A stretch of 25,622 bases of DNA from Bacillota bacterium (GCA_003343995.1 QAKE01000049.1:1-25622), one strand, 5' to 3'; positions 14,451-20,721 are shown, numbered from the stretch's first letter. Program-made: numbers and translations. Notes: generated by a model from the letters alone, not told the origin.

Positions 14451-14537
14451 CGTGATATGTTTTATTTATGACGTTAACTATAAATAAAATTAAGTATATT
14501 CCATCAAAACAAGTTTAATAATATTTGGAGGTTTAAT

Positions 14538-14755
14538 ATGTTAAAAAACATTTTGAATCCGCCCTGTGCTATACGCATTTGATGATATTAAATGTGACAC
14601 TCGCCTCTTAAAGGGCAAAACCAAATATTTATATCGTTAAAGAGGATTCCTTCCGTCTACTGTCTACTACTTTGTATGCAGTACAAAAAGTTTATAGCGA
14701 AGACGATATAATGTTATTGAAAAATATTTTAGGAAGGGAAGTATTTTTACAATAA
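14538..14755 (+). pseudogene. Decayed small gene with two frameshifts, or a leader peptide region
   Basis: GGAGG (14527-14531) precedes ATG 14538. The frame gives MLKNILNPPCAIRI and stops at 14582. Protein-like sequence continues one base later in the next frame (VLYAFDDIKCDTRLLKG ... KYLYR, stop 14638-14640) and, again one base later, in the third frame (KEDSFRLLSTTLYAVQK ... NILGREVFLQ, stop TAA 14753-14755). The total of 218 bases equals 72 codons plus two extra bases, and a strong terminator follows at once. So a gene of about 71 codons with two single-base insertions explains RBS, frames and terminator. The alternative is a 14-residue leader peptide with an attenuator hairpin (CCTCTTAA 14604-14611 with TTAAAGAGG 14637-14645) whose target gene is lost. 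Product family not recognised. Confidence 0.45.
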
Positions 14756-14759
14756 CAAC

Positions 14760-14797
14760 TAAGGTGTGCGTAAATATGCACACCTTCTCTTTTTTGA
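14760..14797 (+). terminator. Intrinsic terminator after the decayed gene
   Basis: AAGGTGTGC (14761-14769) pairs with GCACACCTT (14778-14786), followed by CTCTTTTTTG. It is five bases after the TAA at 14753-14755. Confidence 0.88.
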
Positions 14798-14805
14798 TGA
14801 AAAAA

Positions 14806-14841
14806 ATAGTCAGGTGTACATTTTCTTGTACACCTGACTAT
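14806..14841 (-). repeat. Perfect 15-bp inverted repeat; terminator on the minus strand or operator
   Basis: ATAGTCAGGTGTACA (14806-14820) and its exact complement (14827-14841) enclose the loop TTTTCT. On the minus strand the stem is followed by TTTTTTTCATC, the layout of an intrinsic terminator. On the plus strand the last base is the first base of the -35 box TTGACT, so the palindrome could also serve as an operator. Confidence 0.65.
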
Positions 14842-14869
14842 TGACTTTATAGAAAAGATATGGTAAAAT
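14841..14869 (+). promoter_or_regulatory. Promoter reading into the structured region before mob
   Basis: -35 TTGACT (14841-14846), 17-base spacer, -10 TAAAAT (14864-14869). No convincing gene follows for more than 600 bases; the transcript would begin near 14876. Confidence 0.6.
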
Positions 14870-14874
14870 AGAAT

Positions 14875-15480
14875 TACAAACACGAACATATGTTTAGATT
14901 ATGCTTTGTGTGGGTATATATAATTAAGGGGTTCTGCCCCTTAATAAGCGTAAAGCAAACTTTAGTTTGCGAGGGGTTTGCTGTCCGCGGCGAGCGATTT
15001 GCCCCTTTGTTTAGCTTGCAAGCATCGGCAGGCTTTGTAAGTGTGCGGTCGCACGCTTGTAGGATAGTTTCTTACGTTTGCCCGAAGTCGTTTTTTGTAA
15101 AGGGAAACAAAACGGCTTATTTTGGGTTTTATTGCCGTACGAATTTTTACGACAATGTGCCGTCCTTTCGCTTTTATGTAGTGAAAGGCTTGAAAAGACT
15201 GACCAACTTTTCAAGTAGGCGCGCCAACGTTGAAAAACGAGGTTTGGCGATAGGTCTATTTTGTGGTACAAATTTTTAGGTACTACACTCTTACAACTTC
15301 ATATTCGGATATTTAATCCGTGCGGAGTAGAAACGTTTTTAGCGTGTTTTGATTCGTACGGATTTTTTGTCCCTTTAGGTCGGTGGTATTTTTTATCAGC
15401 GACTTTTTTGCGCCCTTTTGTAAGAAAAAAATTTTTATCAAAAGGTTAAGTTTTGGGCGTTTTCGCTGCCTACCTATTGT
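14875..15480 (+). other. Non-coding region rich in inverted repeats upstream of mob
   Basis: Open frames here (for example 14890-15279) have no ribosome site and their translation is unlike a protein. Visible hairpins: ATTAAGGGG-TTCTG-CCCCTTAAT (14923-14945), GCAAAC-TTTA-GTTTGC (14955-14970), AGGGG/CCCCT around a GC-rich core (14972-15006), GTGCG-GT-CGCAC (about 15047-15058), CCTTTCGC/GTGAAAGG (about 15165-15188), CTTGAAAAG/CTTTTCAAG (15189-15215), and a long-range pair CCGTACGAAT (15135-15144) with ATTCGTACGG (15352-15361). Regions of this look sit upstream of relaxase genes in clostridial mobilizable elements as I remember them. It may be part of oriT, a single-strand origin, or a long structured leader RNA. 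Confidence 0.55.
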
Positions 15481-15511
15481 AGGGCTTTATTAAATTTAGG
15501 AGGATATAAAA

Positions 15512-15544
15512 ATGAAAAATTATCATCATTACCACCCGCCGTGA
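15512..15544 (+). CDS. His-rich 10-residue minicistron
   Basis: AGGAGG lies a good distance before ATG 15512, and the frame gives MKNYHHYHPP then TGA (15542-15544). The ribosome site is as strong as that of any gene in the element, so translation is likely. It ends in Pro-Pro before the stop, which can slow release. It lies between the structured region and oriT, upstream of the relaxase gene, and could control it as a leader peptide (inference). Confidence 0.45.
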   Translation: MKNYHHYHPP

Positions 15545-15612
15545 GCAAAAGCAAACGGCAAGCAAAACTTTATAGAAGGCTTGTAAAGTATAGCACACTA
15601 TACTTTCCTTGA
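15541..15612 (+). CDS. Possible 23-residue basic peptide coupled to the minicistron
   Basis: GTG at 15541-15543 overlaps the TGA of the minicistron as GTGA and opens a 24-codon frame, VSKSKRQAKLYRRLVKYSTL and three further residues, ending with TGA 15610-15612. It is strongly basic and runs through the oriT palindrome. It could be a coupled peptide, or the two minicistrons may be one small gene broken by a frameshift. Low confidence. Confidence 0.25.
   Translation: MSKSKRQAKLYRRLVKYSTLYFP
15585..15606 (-). other. oriT: Origin of transfer, pMV158/MobV type
   Basis: AAAGTATAG (15585-15593) and CTATACTTT (15598-15606) form a perfect 9-bp stem with loop CACA. The minus strand reads AAGTATAGTGTG followed by CTATACTTTAC, almost the pMV158 nick region (AGTATAGTGTG/TTATACTTTAC as I recall), which predicts a nick after GTGTG on the minus strand. 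A second GTAGTGTGC lies on the plus strand at 15615-15623. The MobV relaxase gene begins 66 bases downstream. Confidence 0.8.
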
Positions 15613-15671
15613 AAGTAGTGTGCTCTGCGAGGCTAAATAACGACCAAAAAAATTATAAGGAGGAAACCAAA

Positions 15672-16856
15672 ATATCGTATTTAGTATGCCATATGGAGAA
15701 GTATCATAAAACGGATATTTGCCCCATAGAAAATGAAAACGAGCGTGACGAAAACTACGTCGGCTCAAACTCTTGTATAGACAGTTCAAGGACAAAAGAC
15801 AATTACCGCCTTTTGTTTAGGAGCAGTTCTTACACGGATTTTATCAACGCAAGAATAAGCGAGGTAAACTTACCCAAAGCACCGAGAAAAGATGCCGTGC
15901 TAATGGCTTCGTTCGTGGTCGGCTCGGATAGAGAATTTTTCAAAGGTTTAGACGAAGATGAGCAAAACGCCTTTTTCCGTGACTGCACTAATTTCTTTAT
16001 AGACCGTTACGGAAGAAAGAACATAATCTCTGCCGTTGTCCACAATGACGAAACCACTCCACATATGCACCTAAACCTTATCCCTATCAAAGACGGACGG
16101 CTTTGCGCCAAAGACTTACTTAATCGCAACGAGTTATCTAAACTGCAAACGGAATTTCACGAGAAAGTCGGAAAGCGTTGGGGCTTAATGCGTGGTAAAG
16201 AAGGAAACACAGCTTCTCATCTCTCCACCGCCGAGTTTAAGGCTAAATGTATCGTGGATGAAGCATGGGATAAATCAACTGAAATTCTTTCAAGCGCAGG
16301 AAAGCGTGTTCAAGCGGAATTAGAAACGATGGAGAAAGCCGTTCAAAAAGCAGATGAGCATTTTACCGACACAATGAAAGAAATCTCCACTGCTAAAGCC
16401 GAAAGAGATAAAATCGTTGAGGAACGTAACGCCGAAGCCAATTACACTCAAGCGTTAGAAGATGCCAAGCAAGGTAAGTTTTCTAAAAGCAAGAACGGGT
16501 TAAGAAATCAAATCGTAGCATTGACTGCCGAAGTTAAACGTTTAGAAGAAGTAGTTGACCGTCAACAAAAAGATAACGGCTTGCTATACAAGGAAGTTCA
16601 AGAACTCTCAAAAGACAAGGATAAGTTCAATAAGATGAGCCGTGCCTACACTCTTTTTAGAGAACGAGAACCTGAAGCGTTTACGCGAGCATTTCATCGT
16701 GCGCCGTCTATCGTTGGAGCGTTTATTCCCAAAGGCGAGCCTATCGCCAATTTAGGGAAAAGCCGTTTAAGGCAAATCGAAGAAGAAATCGAGCGTGAAA
16801 ACGCCACTAAAACTGAATATAAGAAAAAATTTAATAATAACAGTAAAGCCGATTAA
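15672..16856 (+). CDS. mob: MobV/Pre-type relaxase with apparent ATA start
   Basis: 394 residues. It nicks oriT and leads the strand during transfer. The N-terminus SYLVCHMEKYHK matches the family start (usually MSYxxxHMEKYK), and VVHNDETTPHMHLN (122-135) is the MobV HxDExTPHxH motif with the metal-binding histidines. After about residue 200 comes a long coiled coil with many Glu, Lys and Ala, usual for the family. The family start falls on ATA (15672-15674), eight bases after AAGGAGG (15657-15663); no ATG, GTG or TTG is there. In-frame alternatives are TTG 15609, which lies before oriT's right border and the ribosome site, and ATG 15693, 29 bases after AAGGAGG and lacking part of motif I. 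Probably functional at a low level, or damaged by a point change. Confidence 0.9.
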   Translation: MSYLVCHMEKYHKTDICPIENENERDENYVGSNSCIDSSRTKDNYRLLFRSSSYTDFINARISEVNLPKAPRKDAVLMASFVVGSDREFFKGLDEDEQNAFFRDCTNFFIDRYGRKNIISAVVHNDETTPHMHLNLIPIKDGRLCAKDLLNRNELSKLQTEFHEKVGKRWGLMRGKEGNTASHLSTAEFKAKCIVDEAWDKSTEILSSAGKRVQAELETMEKAVQKADEHFTDTMKEISTAKAERDKIVEERNAEANYTQALEDAKQGKFSKSKNGLRNQIVALTAEVKRLEEVVDRQQKDNGLLYKEVQELSKDKDKFNKMSRAYTLFREREPEAFTRAFHRAPSIVGAFIPKGEPIANLGKSRLRQIEEEIERENATKTEYKKKFNNNSKAD

Positions 16857-16914
16857 AATATCGGTAATTACTACGTGCCGTCCAAAATTTTTTACTTTTA
16901 CCTATCAAAAGCTA

Positions 16915-16943
16915 TTGACAAAGGCTTTCTCAAAGAGTATAAT
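16915..16943 (+). promoter_or_regulatory. Consensus promoter of the recombinase operon
   Basis: -35 TTGACA (16915-16920), 17-base spacer, -10 TATAAT (16938-16943). It lies after the mob stop and before the four-gene excision/integration operon. Confidence 0.88.
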
Positions 16944-16954
16944 AATTATAACAA

Positions 16955-16970
16955 GTCGTATCAATACGAC
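16955..16970. promoter_or_regulatory. Palindromic operator at the start of the recombinase operon transcript
   Basis: GTCGTATCAATACGAC is a perfect 7-bp palindrome with a 2-base centre, about five bases after the expected transcription start. Its place fits a repressor site; the ribbon-helix-helix protein encoded in the same operon is the natural candidate. Confidence 0.55.
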
Positions 16971-17000
16971 ATTATATTTTAAGTGAGGAGATGTGAAGTT

Positions 17001-17126
17001 ATGGCGAAATTTATGAAGGTATTAGGCGTGACCATGAGATTTGCTCTTGCGGGAGTGTTGATTGTAGGTCATTTTATTATGAGCTGTGTTGGAATACTTG
17101 TTACTGCAATCACTTCACAGGATTAA
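17001..17126 (+). CDS. 41-residue single-pass membrane protein
   Basis: ATG 17001 behind GAGGAG, stop TAA 17124-17126. The sequence MAKFMKVLGVTMRFALAGVL is followed by IVGHFIMSCVGILVTAITSQD: a short basic N-terminus and one hydrophobic helix of about 26 residues. It is the first gene of the recombinase operon; its stop overlaps the ribosome site (AAGGAG) of the next gene, so the two are probably coupled. Small membrane proteins occur at this place in related elements, but I know no function. Confidence 0.65.
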   Translation: MAKFMKVLGVTMRFALAGVLIVGHFIMSCVGILVTAITSQD

Positions 17127-17137
17127 GGAGAATTATT

Positions 17138-17407
17138 ATGGAAAGTAAAAGATATGTAAAAGATAAGAGATATGAGGACAAGCACAAAGAAGAAAGAAAG
17201 GCAAAAAGTATGTTCTTTGGAACGAGTATGCCAAGAAGTAAAGCCGAAGAAATAAATGAGTTTTTAACTCAATACGGTTTTACCAAAGTTCAATTAATCG
17301 AAGCAGGATATAAAGCGTTAATGGATGAAGCCGCTGAAAATGATTTAGGTCTTGCCAAGATTATGGACGACTATGATGACTTCTTTGAGTCCGAGAATAA
17401 AAAATAA
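17138..17407 (+). CDS. Ribbon-helix-helix-like DNA-binding protein
   Basis: 89 residues. A strongly basic N-terminus (RYVKDKRYEDKHKEERKAKS) is followed by FFGTSMPRSKAEEINEFLTQ (24-43) and YGFTKVQLIEAGYKALMDEA: one strand, a helix, a turn and a second helix, the plan of the MetJ/Arc/CopG fold. The C-terminus is acidic (DDYDDFFESENKK). It most likely represses its own operon through the palindrome at 16955-16970 or assists the relaxosome at oriT. Start ATG 17138 behind AAGGAG, which overlaps the stop of the preceding gene. Fold assignment by pattern only. Confidence 0.7.
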   Translation: MESKRYVKDKRYEDKHKEERKAKSMFFGTSMPRSKAEEINEFLTQYGFTKVQLIEAGYKALMDEAAENDLGLAKIMDDYDDFFESENKK

Positions 17408-17480
17408 CCCTTCTTTCTTCTTGTAATTGTCGGGAAAATAAATTATGAAAGCCCCGACCTTTCACAAGGAGGGAAATAAT

Positions 17481-17750
17481 ATAGATAAGAAAATTAGAAA
17501 CCAAGAACAAATCGTAAATGGAAGAATCTTTTACGAACGTGACGAGAATTGGAATTGTGTAAGAACCCGTGAAGTAAAAATCGGGAAAACTACCTATTAC
17601 ATTATTTCTCGTCAAAACCCAAACGCCAAGACTTCGGCGTTTGATATAACAAAGAGATTGATTGAAAGTCAAGCAGAAAGTTTGACGTACGATTTATCTA
17701 TAACAAATGAATCGCTTGAAGGTTGCAATTCGGGAGGTAAAAAACAATGA
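17481..17750 (+). CDS. TnpW-like transposon protein with apparent ATA start
   Basis: 89 residues from ATA 17481. The segment VKIGKTTYYIISRQNPNAKTSAFDITKRLIES resembles the TnpW family (IGKTTYIVSSHFSE...KRLI), small proteins encoded beside the large serine recombinase in Tn4451/Tn1549-like elements; their role is unknown. AAGGAGG (17466-17472) stands eight bases before ATA 17481 (DKKIRNQEQ follows). The only in-frame ATG upstream, 17445, has no ribosome site and lies in the loop of a hairpin (GTCGGG 17429-17434 with CCCGAC 17453-17458), so ATA fits better; with ATG 17445 the protein would have 101 residues. The stop overlaps the recombinase ATG as ATGA. Confidence 0.7.
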   Translation: MDKKIRNQEQIVNGRIFYERDENWNCVRTREVKIGKTTYYIISRQNPNAKTSAFDITKRLIESQAESLTYDLSITNESLEGCNSGGKKQ

Positions 17751-19408
17751 ATTTGCAATCGAATAGAAAAATAAAACATTTAGAACAGCAGTACACAGCC
17801 CTTTATTGTCGTTTAAGTTCTGATGACGACCTTGAGGGCGATAGCAACAGTATCAAAAACCAAAAATTATTGCTTTCGGACTATGCGAAAGAAAATAAAT
17901 TTAGGAATACTCGTTTTTACATAGACGACGGTTTTAGCGGTAGTAATTTTGAACGCCCTGCATTTAAGCGTTTGCTTAACGACGTAGAAAACGGCGAAAT
18001 ATCTACCGTAATCGTAAAAGATATGTCAAGATTTGGGCGTGACCATATTCTCGTGGGATATTACACCAAGTATTATTTCCCCGATGCGGACGTAAGGTTT
18101 ATAGCAATCTTCGACCAAATGGATACGGAAACTAACCCCGATGACGATATTATCCCGTTTAAGAACATCCTAAACGAAATGTACGCAAAAGATTGTAGCC
18201 GTAAGATTAAAGCCGTTGTGAAAGCCAAAGGCAATTCAGGTAAACACATATCCTATCTTCCACCTTTGGGCTATATGAAAGACCCTGAAAATAAAGAAAG
18301 ATGGGTTGTAGAACACATCGGCGCTTCTATCGTTAAAGAGATATTTGCCCTTTGTCTTAAAGGTTATGGACCTACACAAATCGCAAGAATTTTAACCGAA
18401 CGTGGAATTGATACACCCGTAGTTCACTTTCACAAGTACAAGCTACCTACTTCTTTGAAATTAAGAGAAGATTCGGATATTTGGAACGCAAAAACGATAG
18501 CAGGAATACTTGAAAATATGGAATATTTAGGACATACGGTTAATTTCAGGTTCTACAAAAAGTCGTATAAATCGAAGAAGAAATACGAAAATCCAAAAGA
18601 TAAATGGGTAATCTTTGAAAATACGCAAGAAGCAATAATTGACCAAGAAACTTTTGATACTGTCCAAAGAATCCGAGATGGACGAAGGAGACCTACTGAA
18701 ATGGGAGAAATGAATATCCTATCAGGAATGCTCTATTGTGCCGACTGTGGAGAAAAAATGTATCTTTGTCGTTGTACTACGATGAATCAAAAAGAATACT
18801 TTAACTGTTCTACCTATCGCAAGAAAAAGAAAAAATATTGTACGTCACACCAAATAACGGCGCACGCCGCTATGGCTCTAATTAAAAACGACATACAATA
18901 TACCATTAAGTTTGCGACTGAAAACAAGGAAGAGTTTATGTGTATTCTAAAAGAACGAGCGAAAGCCAAAAGCAAACGTGAGTTAGCGTCGTATATTGAT
19001 GGTAAAGAGCAAGCAGAAAAGCGCATAAAAGCACTTGATAAAATTATTCAAAACCTTTATGAAGATAAGGTTGCAGGAAAAATCTCTGAAGAGCGCTATA
19101 TGAAAATGAGCGATAACTACGAAGCCGAACAAAAAGCATTAAGCGAAAGGCTTATCTACTTAAAGGCGGAAATAGAAAAAGCCAAAACCCAATATGACAA
19201 CATAAATAGGTTTATGGCTATTGTTAAAAGATATAGTGATTTTGACGAGATAACACCTGAAATCTTACGTGCTTTCGTAGATAAAGTAATTATACACGAA
19301 AAAGTAAAGGTTGACGGACGTTATGTTCACACAATAGAAATTATATATAACTTTGTCGAAGCCATAGATTTACCTGACTTCGATGCACATTTAAGAGAAG
19401 AAAACTAA
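17747..19408 (+). CDS. Large serine recombinase (TnpX/TndX type)
   Basis: 553 residues. Catalytic domain: ALYCRLSSDDDLEGDSNSI (18-36) with the nucleophile serine in YCRLS (Ser24), DDGFSGSNFERPAFKRLL (60-77) and VKDMSRFGRDH (90-100). The recombinase domain follows (PPLGYMKDPENKERW about 172-186), then a zinc ribbon with CADC (331-334) and Cys354 and Cys365, and a coiled coil (about 410-490), all usual for large serine recombinases. It excises and inserts the element through a circular form, making no target duplication beyond the crossover bases. ATG 17747 follows GGGAGG and overlaps the stop of the TnpW-like gene. It is the last gene before the right end, as in Tn4451-like elements. Confidence 0.95.
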   Translation: MNLQSNRKIKHLEQQYTALYCRLSSDDDLEGDSNSIKNQKLLLSDYAKENKFRNTRFYIDDGFSGSNFERPAFKRLLNDVENGEISTVIVKDMSRFGRDHILVGYYTKYYFPDADVRFIAIFDQMDTETNPDDDIIPFKNILNEMYAKDCSRKIKAVVKAKGNSGKHISYLPPLGYMKDPENKERWVVEHIGASIVKEIFALCLKGYGPTQIARILTERGIDTPVVHFHKYKLPTSLKLREDSDIWNAKTIAGILENMEYLGHTVNFRFYKKSYKSKKKYENPKDKWVIFENTQEAIIDQETFDTVQRIRDGRRRPTEMGEMNILSGMLYCADCGEKMYLCRCTTMNQKEYFNCSTYRKKKKKYCTSHQITAHAAMALIKNDIQYTIKFATENKEEFMCILKERAKAKSKRELASYIDGKEQAEKRIKALDKIIQNLYEDKVAGKISEERYMKMSDNYEAEQKALSERLIYLKAEIEKAKTQYDNINRFMAIVKRYSDFDEITPEILRAFVDKVIIHEKVKVDGRYVHTIEIIYNFVEAIDLPDFDAHLREEN

Positions 19409-19421
19409 ATAGAACGAGAAA

Positions 19422-19450
19422 AGGCGTGGCATCACGCCACGCCTGACTCT
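19422..19450 (+). terminator. Intrinsic terminator of the recombinase operon
   Basis: AGGCGTGGC (19422-19430) and GCCACGCCT (19436-19444) form a perfect 9-bp stem with loop ATCAC, followed by a pyrimidine-rich GACTCTTC. The T tract is imperfect. Confidence 0.7.
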
Positions 19451-19470
19451 TCAAAGACAGCACCTACCGC

Positions 19471-19493
19471 AAAAAATCCCTATGGGAAGAGCG
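19471..19493 (-). repeat. Right terminal inverted repeat of the element
   Basis: The reverse complement reads CGCTCTTCCCATAGGG followed by six T, matching 10788-10810 at 21 of 23 positions. The junction also forms a hairpin TACCGC (19465-19470) with GCGGTA (19491-19496). Confidence 0.75.
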
Positions 19494-19497
19494 GTAA

Positions 19498-19510
19498 CGC
19501 CGGGTTTTTT
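19498..19510 (+). terminator. Right arm of the icd terminator, displaced by the element
   Basis: CGCCGGGTTTTTT is the partner of AAAAAACGCGGCG at 10766-10778. In the empty site the two would be 15 bases apart. Confidence 0.7.
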
Positions 19511-19577
19511 GGTTTATGCGTATAAATTCCCCTCTTTGCGGAAAAGATTAACGTATCATCGTATCGGAGGAGAATTT

Positions 19578-20675
19578 ATGAAAAGAATCGTTTTAACGGT
19601 ATGCGCCGCGGCGCTGCTGGCGGGCGCGGCGTTCTTTGCCGGATGCAAGGAAGAAAACGACCACGACCACGAATGGAACGCGGGCGAAATCACCAAGCAA
19701 GCCACCTATACCCAATCGGGCGAAAAGCTTTACGCCTGCAAGGCTTGCGGGCAGACGCGCAAGGAGGCGGTGGAAAAGCTGACCTTTACGGCGGACGTTA
19801 CCGTCAAGGCGGGGGAAAGCATTTCGGCGGCGGTCAAGTCGGCGGAGGACGGCGATTTTATTTTGGTGAAGGCGGGCACGTATAAAGAACAGCTCGTCGT
19901 GGAAAACAAAGAGGTGTTCATCATCGGCGAGGGCACGGTCGTCGTCGGCGGACCGGAGGATTATTCGACGATGAAAAATCTCGTAAAGCCTGCGGCGGAA
20001 AGCAAGAACTACGCGGCGCTCGGGCTGTTCGTCGGCTCCAAGGCGCTCGTGGAAAACATTTCCTTCACCGCCGATCCCGATAAGGCGAACATTCCCTATC
20101 TCACGGGGGAAAACGTATATTGCGGGGTGGCGTCCGTCGACTGTGCGCTCACGCTCAATTATGTAAAGATCAAGGAAATCACCTATCCCGAACGCCCGTC
20201 GGGCATTCAGAACGGGCGGGGGCTGTTCGCCGCGGCGGAGCAGAAGGATAAATCGCTCACCGTGCGCTATTCGGAAATTTCCGGTTTCAACAAGACGGGC
20301 GTCGTCGTCCGCGCGGGCGTTTCGGAGCTGGTGTTCGACGGGAACACCGTGCTGGGCGCGGGACAGCAGGCGCGCAACTGCCAGAACGGGCTGCAGATAG
20401 AATGCGACAAGGCGGAAATCAAAAACAACACGATTAAAAACCTCGTGTACAGCAAGGAGGACGAATGGAAACACGCGTCTTGGGGCGTGCTCGTTTACGG
20501 CGCGGGGGAAAAGGGCGTAAAGATTTCCGCAAACAAGTTCGATTACGTCGATAACGGCGTGTATATCGTCGTGAACGGCAGCACCGAGCTGGGCGAAAAC
20601 GAATACAAGAATTTATACGAAGAGGGATATTCCCACTACGAAACGCCTAAGGAAGGCGAAGAACAAGCGTCTTAA
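19578..20675 (+). CDS. Right-handed beta-helix lipoprotein
   Basis: 365 residues. Signal peptide with lipobox FFAGC (lipidated Cys23), then a HEWNAGEITKQATYTQSG...YACKACGQTRKE module (31-62) with a CxxC pair, which is frequent in exported clostridial proteins. Residues about 72-345 are a pectate-lyase-like parallel beta helix: a repeated pattern of short strands with Asn and Gly turns (GLFVGSKALVENISF, VVRAGVSELVFDGNTVLG, LQIECDKAEIKNNTIKN, ISANKFDYVDNGVYIVVNG). I see no clear catalytic triad, so polysaccharide binding or cleavage is open. ATG 19578 follows GGAGGAG; an open frame upstream to 19482 crosses the element junction and is not coding. Expected on the outer face of the membrane. GC-rich like the backbone. 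Confidence 0.85.
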   Translation: MKRIVLTVCAAALLAGAAFFAGCKEENDHDHEWNAGEITKQATYTQSGEKLYACKACGQTRKEAVEKLTFTADVTVKAGESISAAVKSAEDGDFILVKAGTYKEQLVVENKEVFIIGEGTVVVGGPEDYSTMKNLVKPAAESKNYAALGLFVGSKALVENISFTADPDKANIPYLTGENVYCGVASVDCALTLNYVKIKEITYPERPSGIQNGRGLFAAAEQKDKSLTVRYSEISGFNKTGVVVRAGVSELVFDGNTVLGAGQQARNCQNGLQIECDKAEIKNNTIKNLVYSKEDEWKHASWGVLVYGAGEKGVKISANKFDYVDNGVYIVVNGSTELGENEYKNLYEEGYSHYETPKEGEEQAS

Positions 20676-20680
20676 ACAGC

Positions 20681-20711
20681 AAAAATCCACGGAAATCTCC
20701 GTGGATTTTTT
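20681..20711. terminator. Bidirectional terminator
   Basis: AAAAATCCACGGA (20681-20693) and TCCGTGGATTTTT (20698-20710) form a perfect 13-bp stem with loop AATC. A run on the left and T run on the right serve the lipoprotein gene and the convergent lipid kinase gene. Confidence 0.93.
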
Positions 20712-20721
20712 AATTGGCGTT

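Larger units (their letters stand above)
10786..19493 (+). mobile_element. Mobilizable element with MobV relaxase and large serine recombinase
   Basis: About 8.7 kb, clearly more AT-rich than both flanks. Ends: an inverted repeat of 23 bases with two mismatches (10788-10810 against 19471-19493) and a shared AGCG at both junctions (10786-10789 and 19490-19493) that fits a serine recombinase crossover. Removing the element restores the icd terminator. Contents from left: terminator, structured RNA, broken SLOG gene, InlB-repeat lipoprotein, zinc-ribbon membrane protein, two decayed genes, structured region, oriT, MobV relaxase, and an excision/integration operon with the recombinase next to the right end, as in Tn4451-type elements. 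It has no type IV secretion genes, so it would need a helper for transfer. The exact crossover dinucleotide is not proven. Confidence 0.85.

Noticed and set aside
14890..15279. 129-codon open frame on the plus strand upstream of mob
   Set aside because: No ribosome site, odd composition, runs through several perfect hairpins; better explained as structured non-coding DNA.
15609..15671. Upstream TTG start for the relaxase
   Set aside because: The extra 21 residues lie beyond the family N-terminus and before the AAGGAGG site.
19482..19577. N-terminal extension of the beta-helix lipoprotein across the element junction
   Set aside because: It crosses the right end of the mobile element; ATG 19578 has GGAGGAG and a proper lipoprotein signal peptide.
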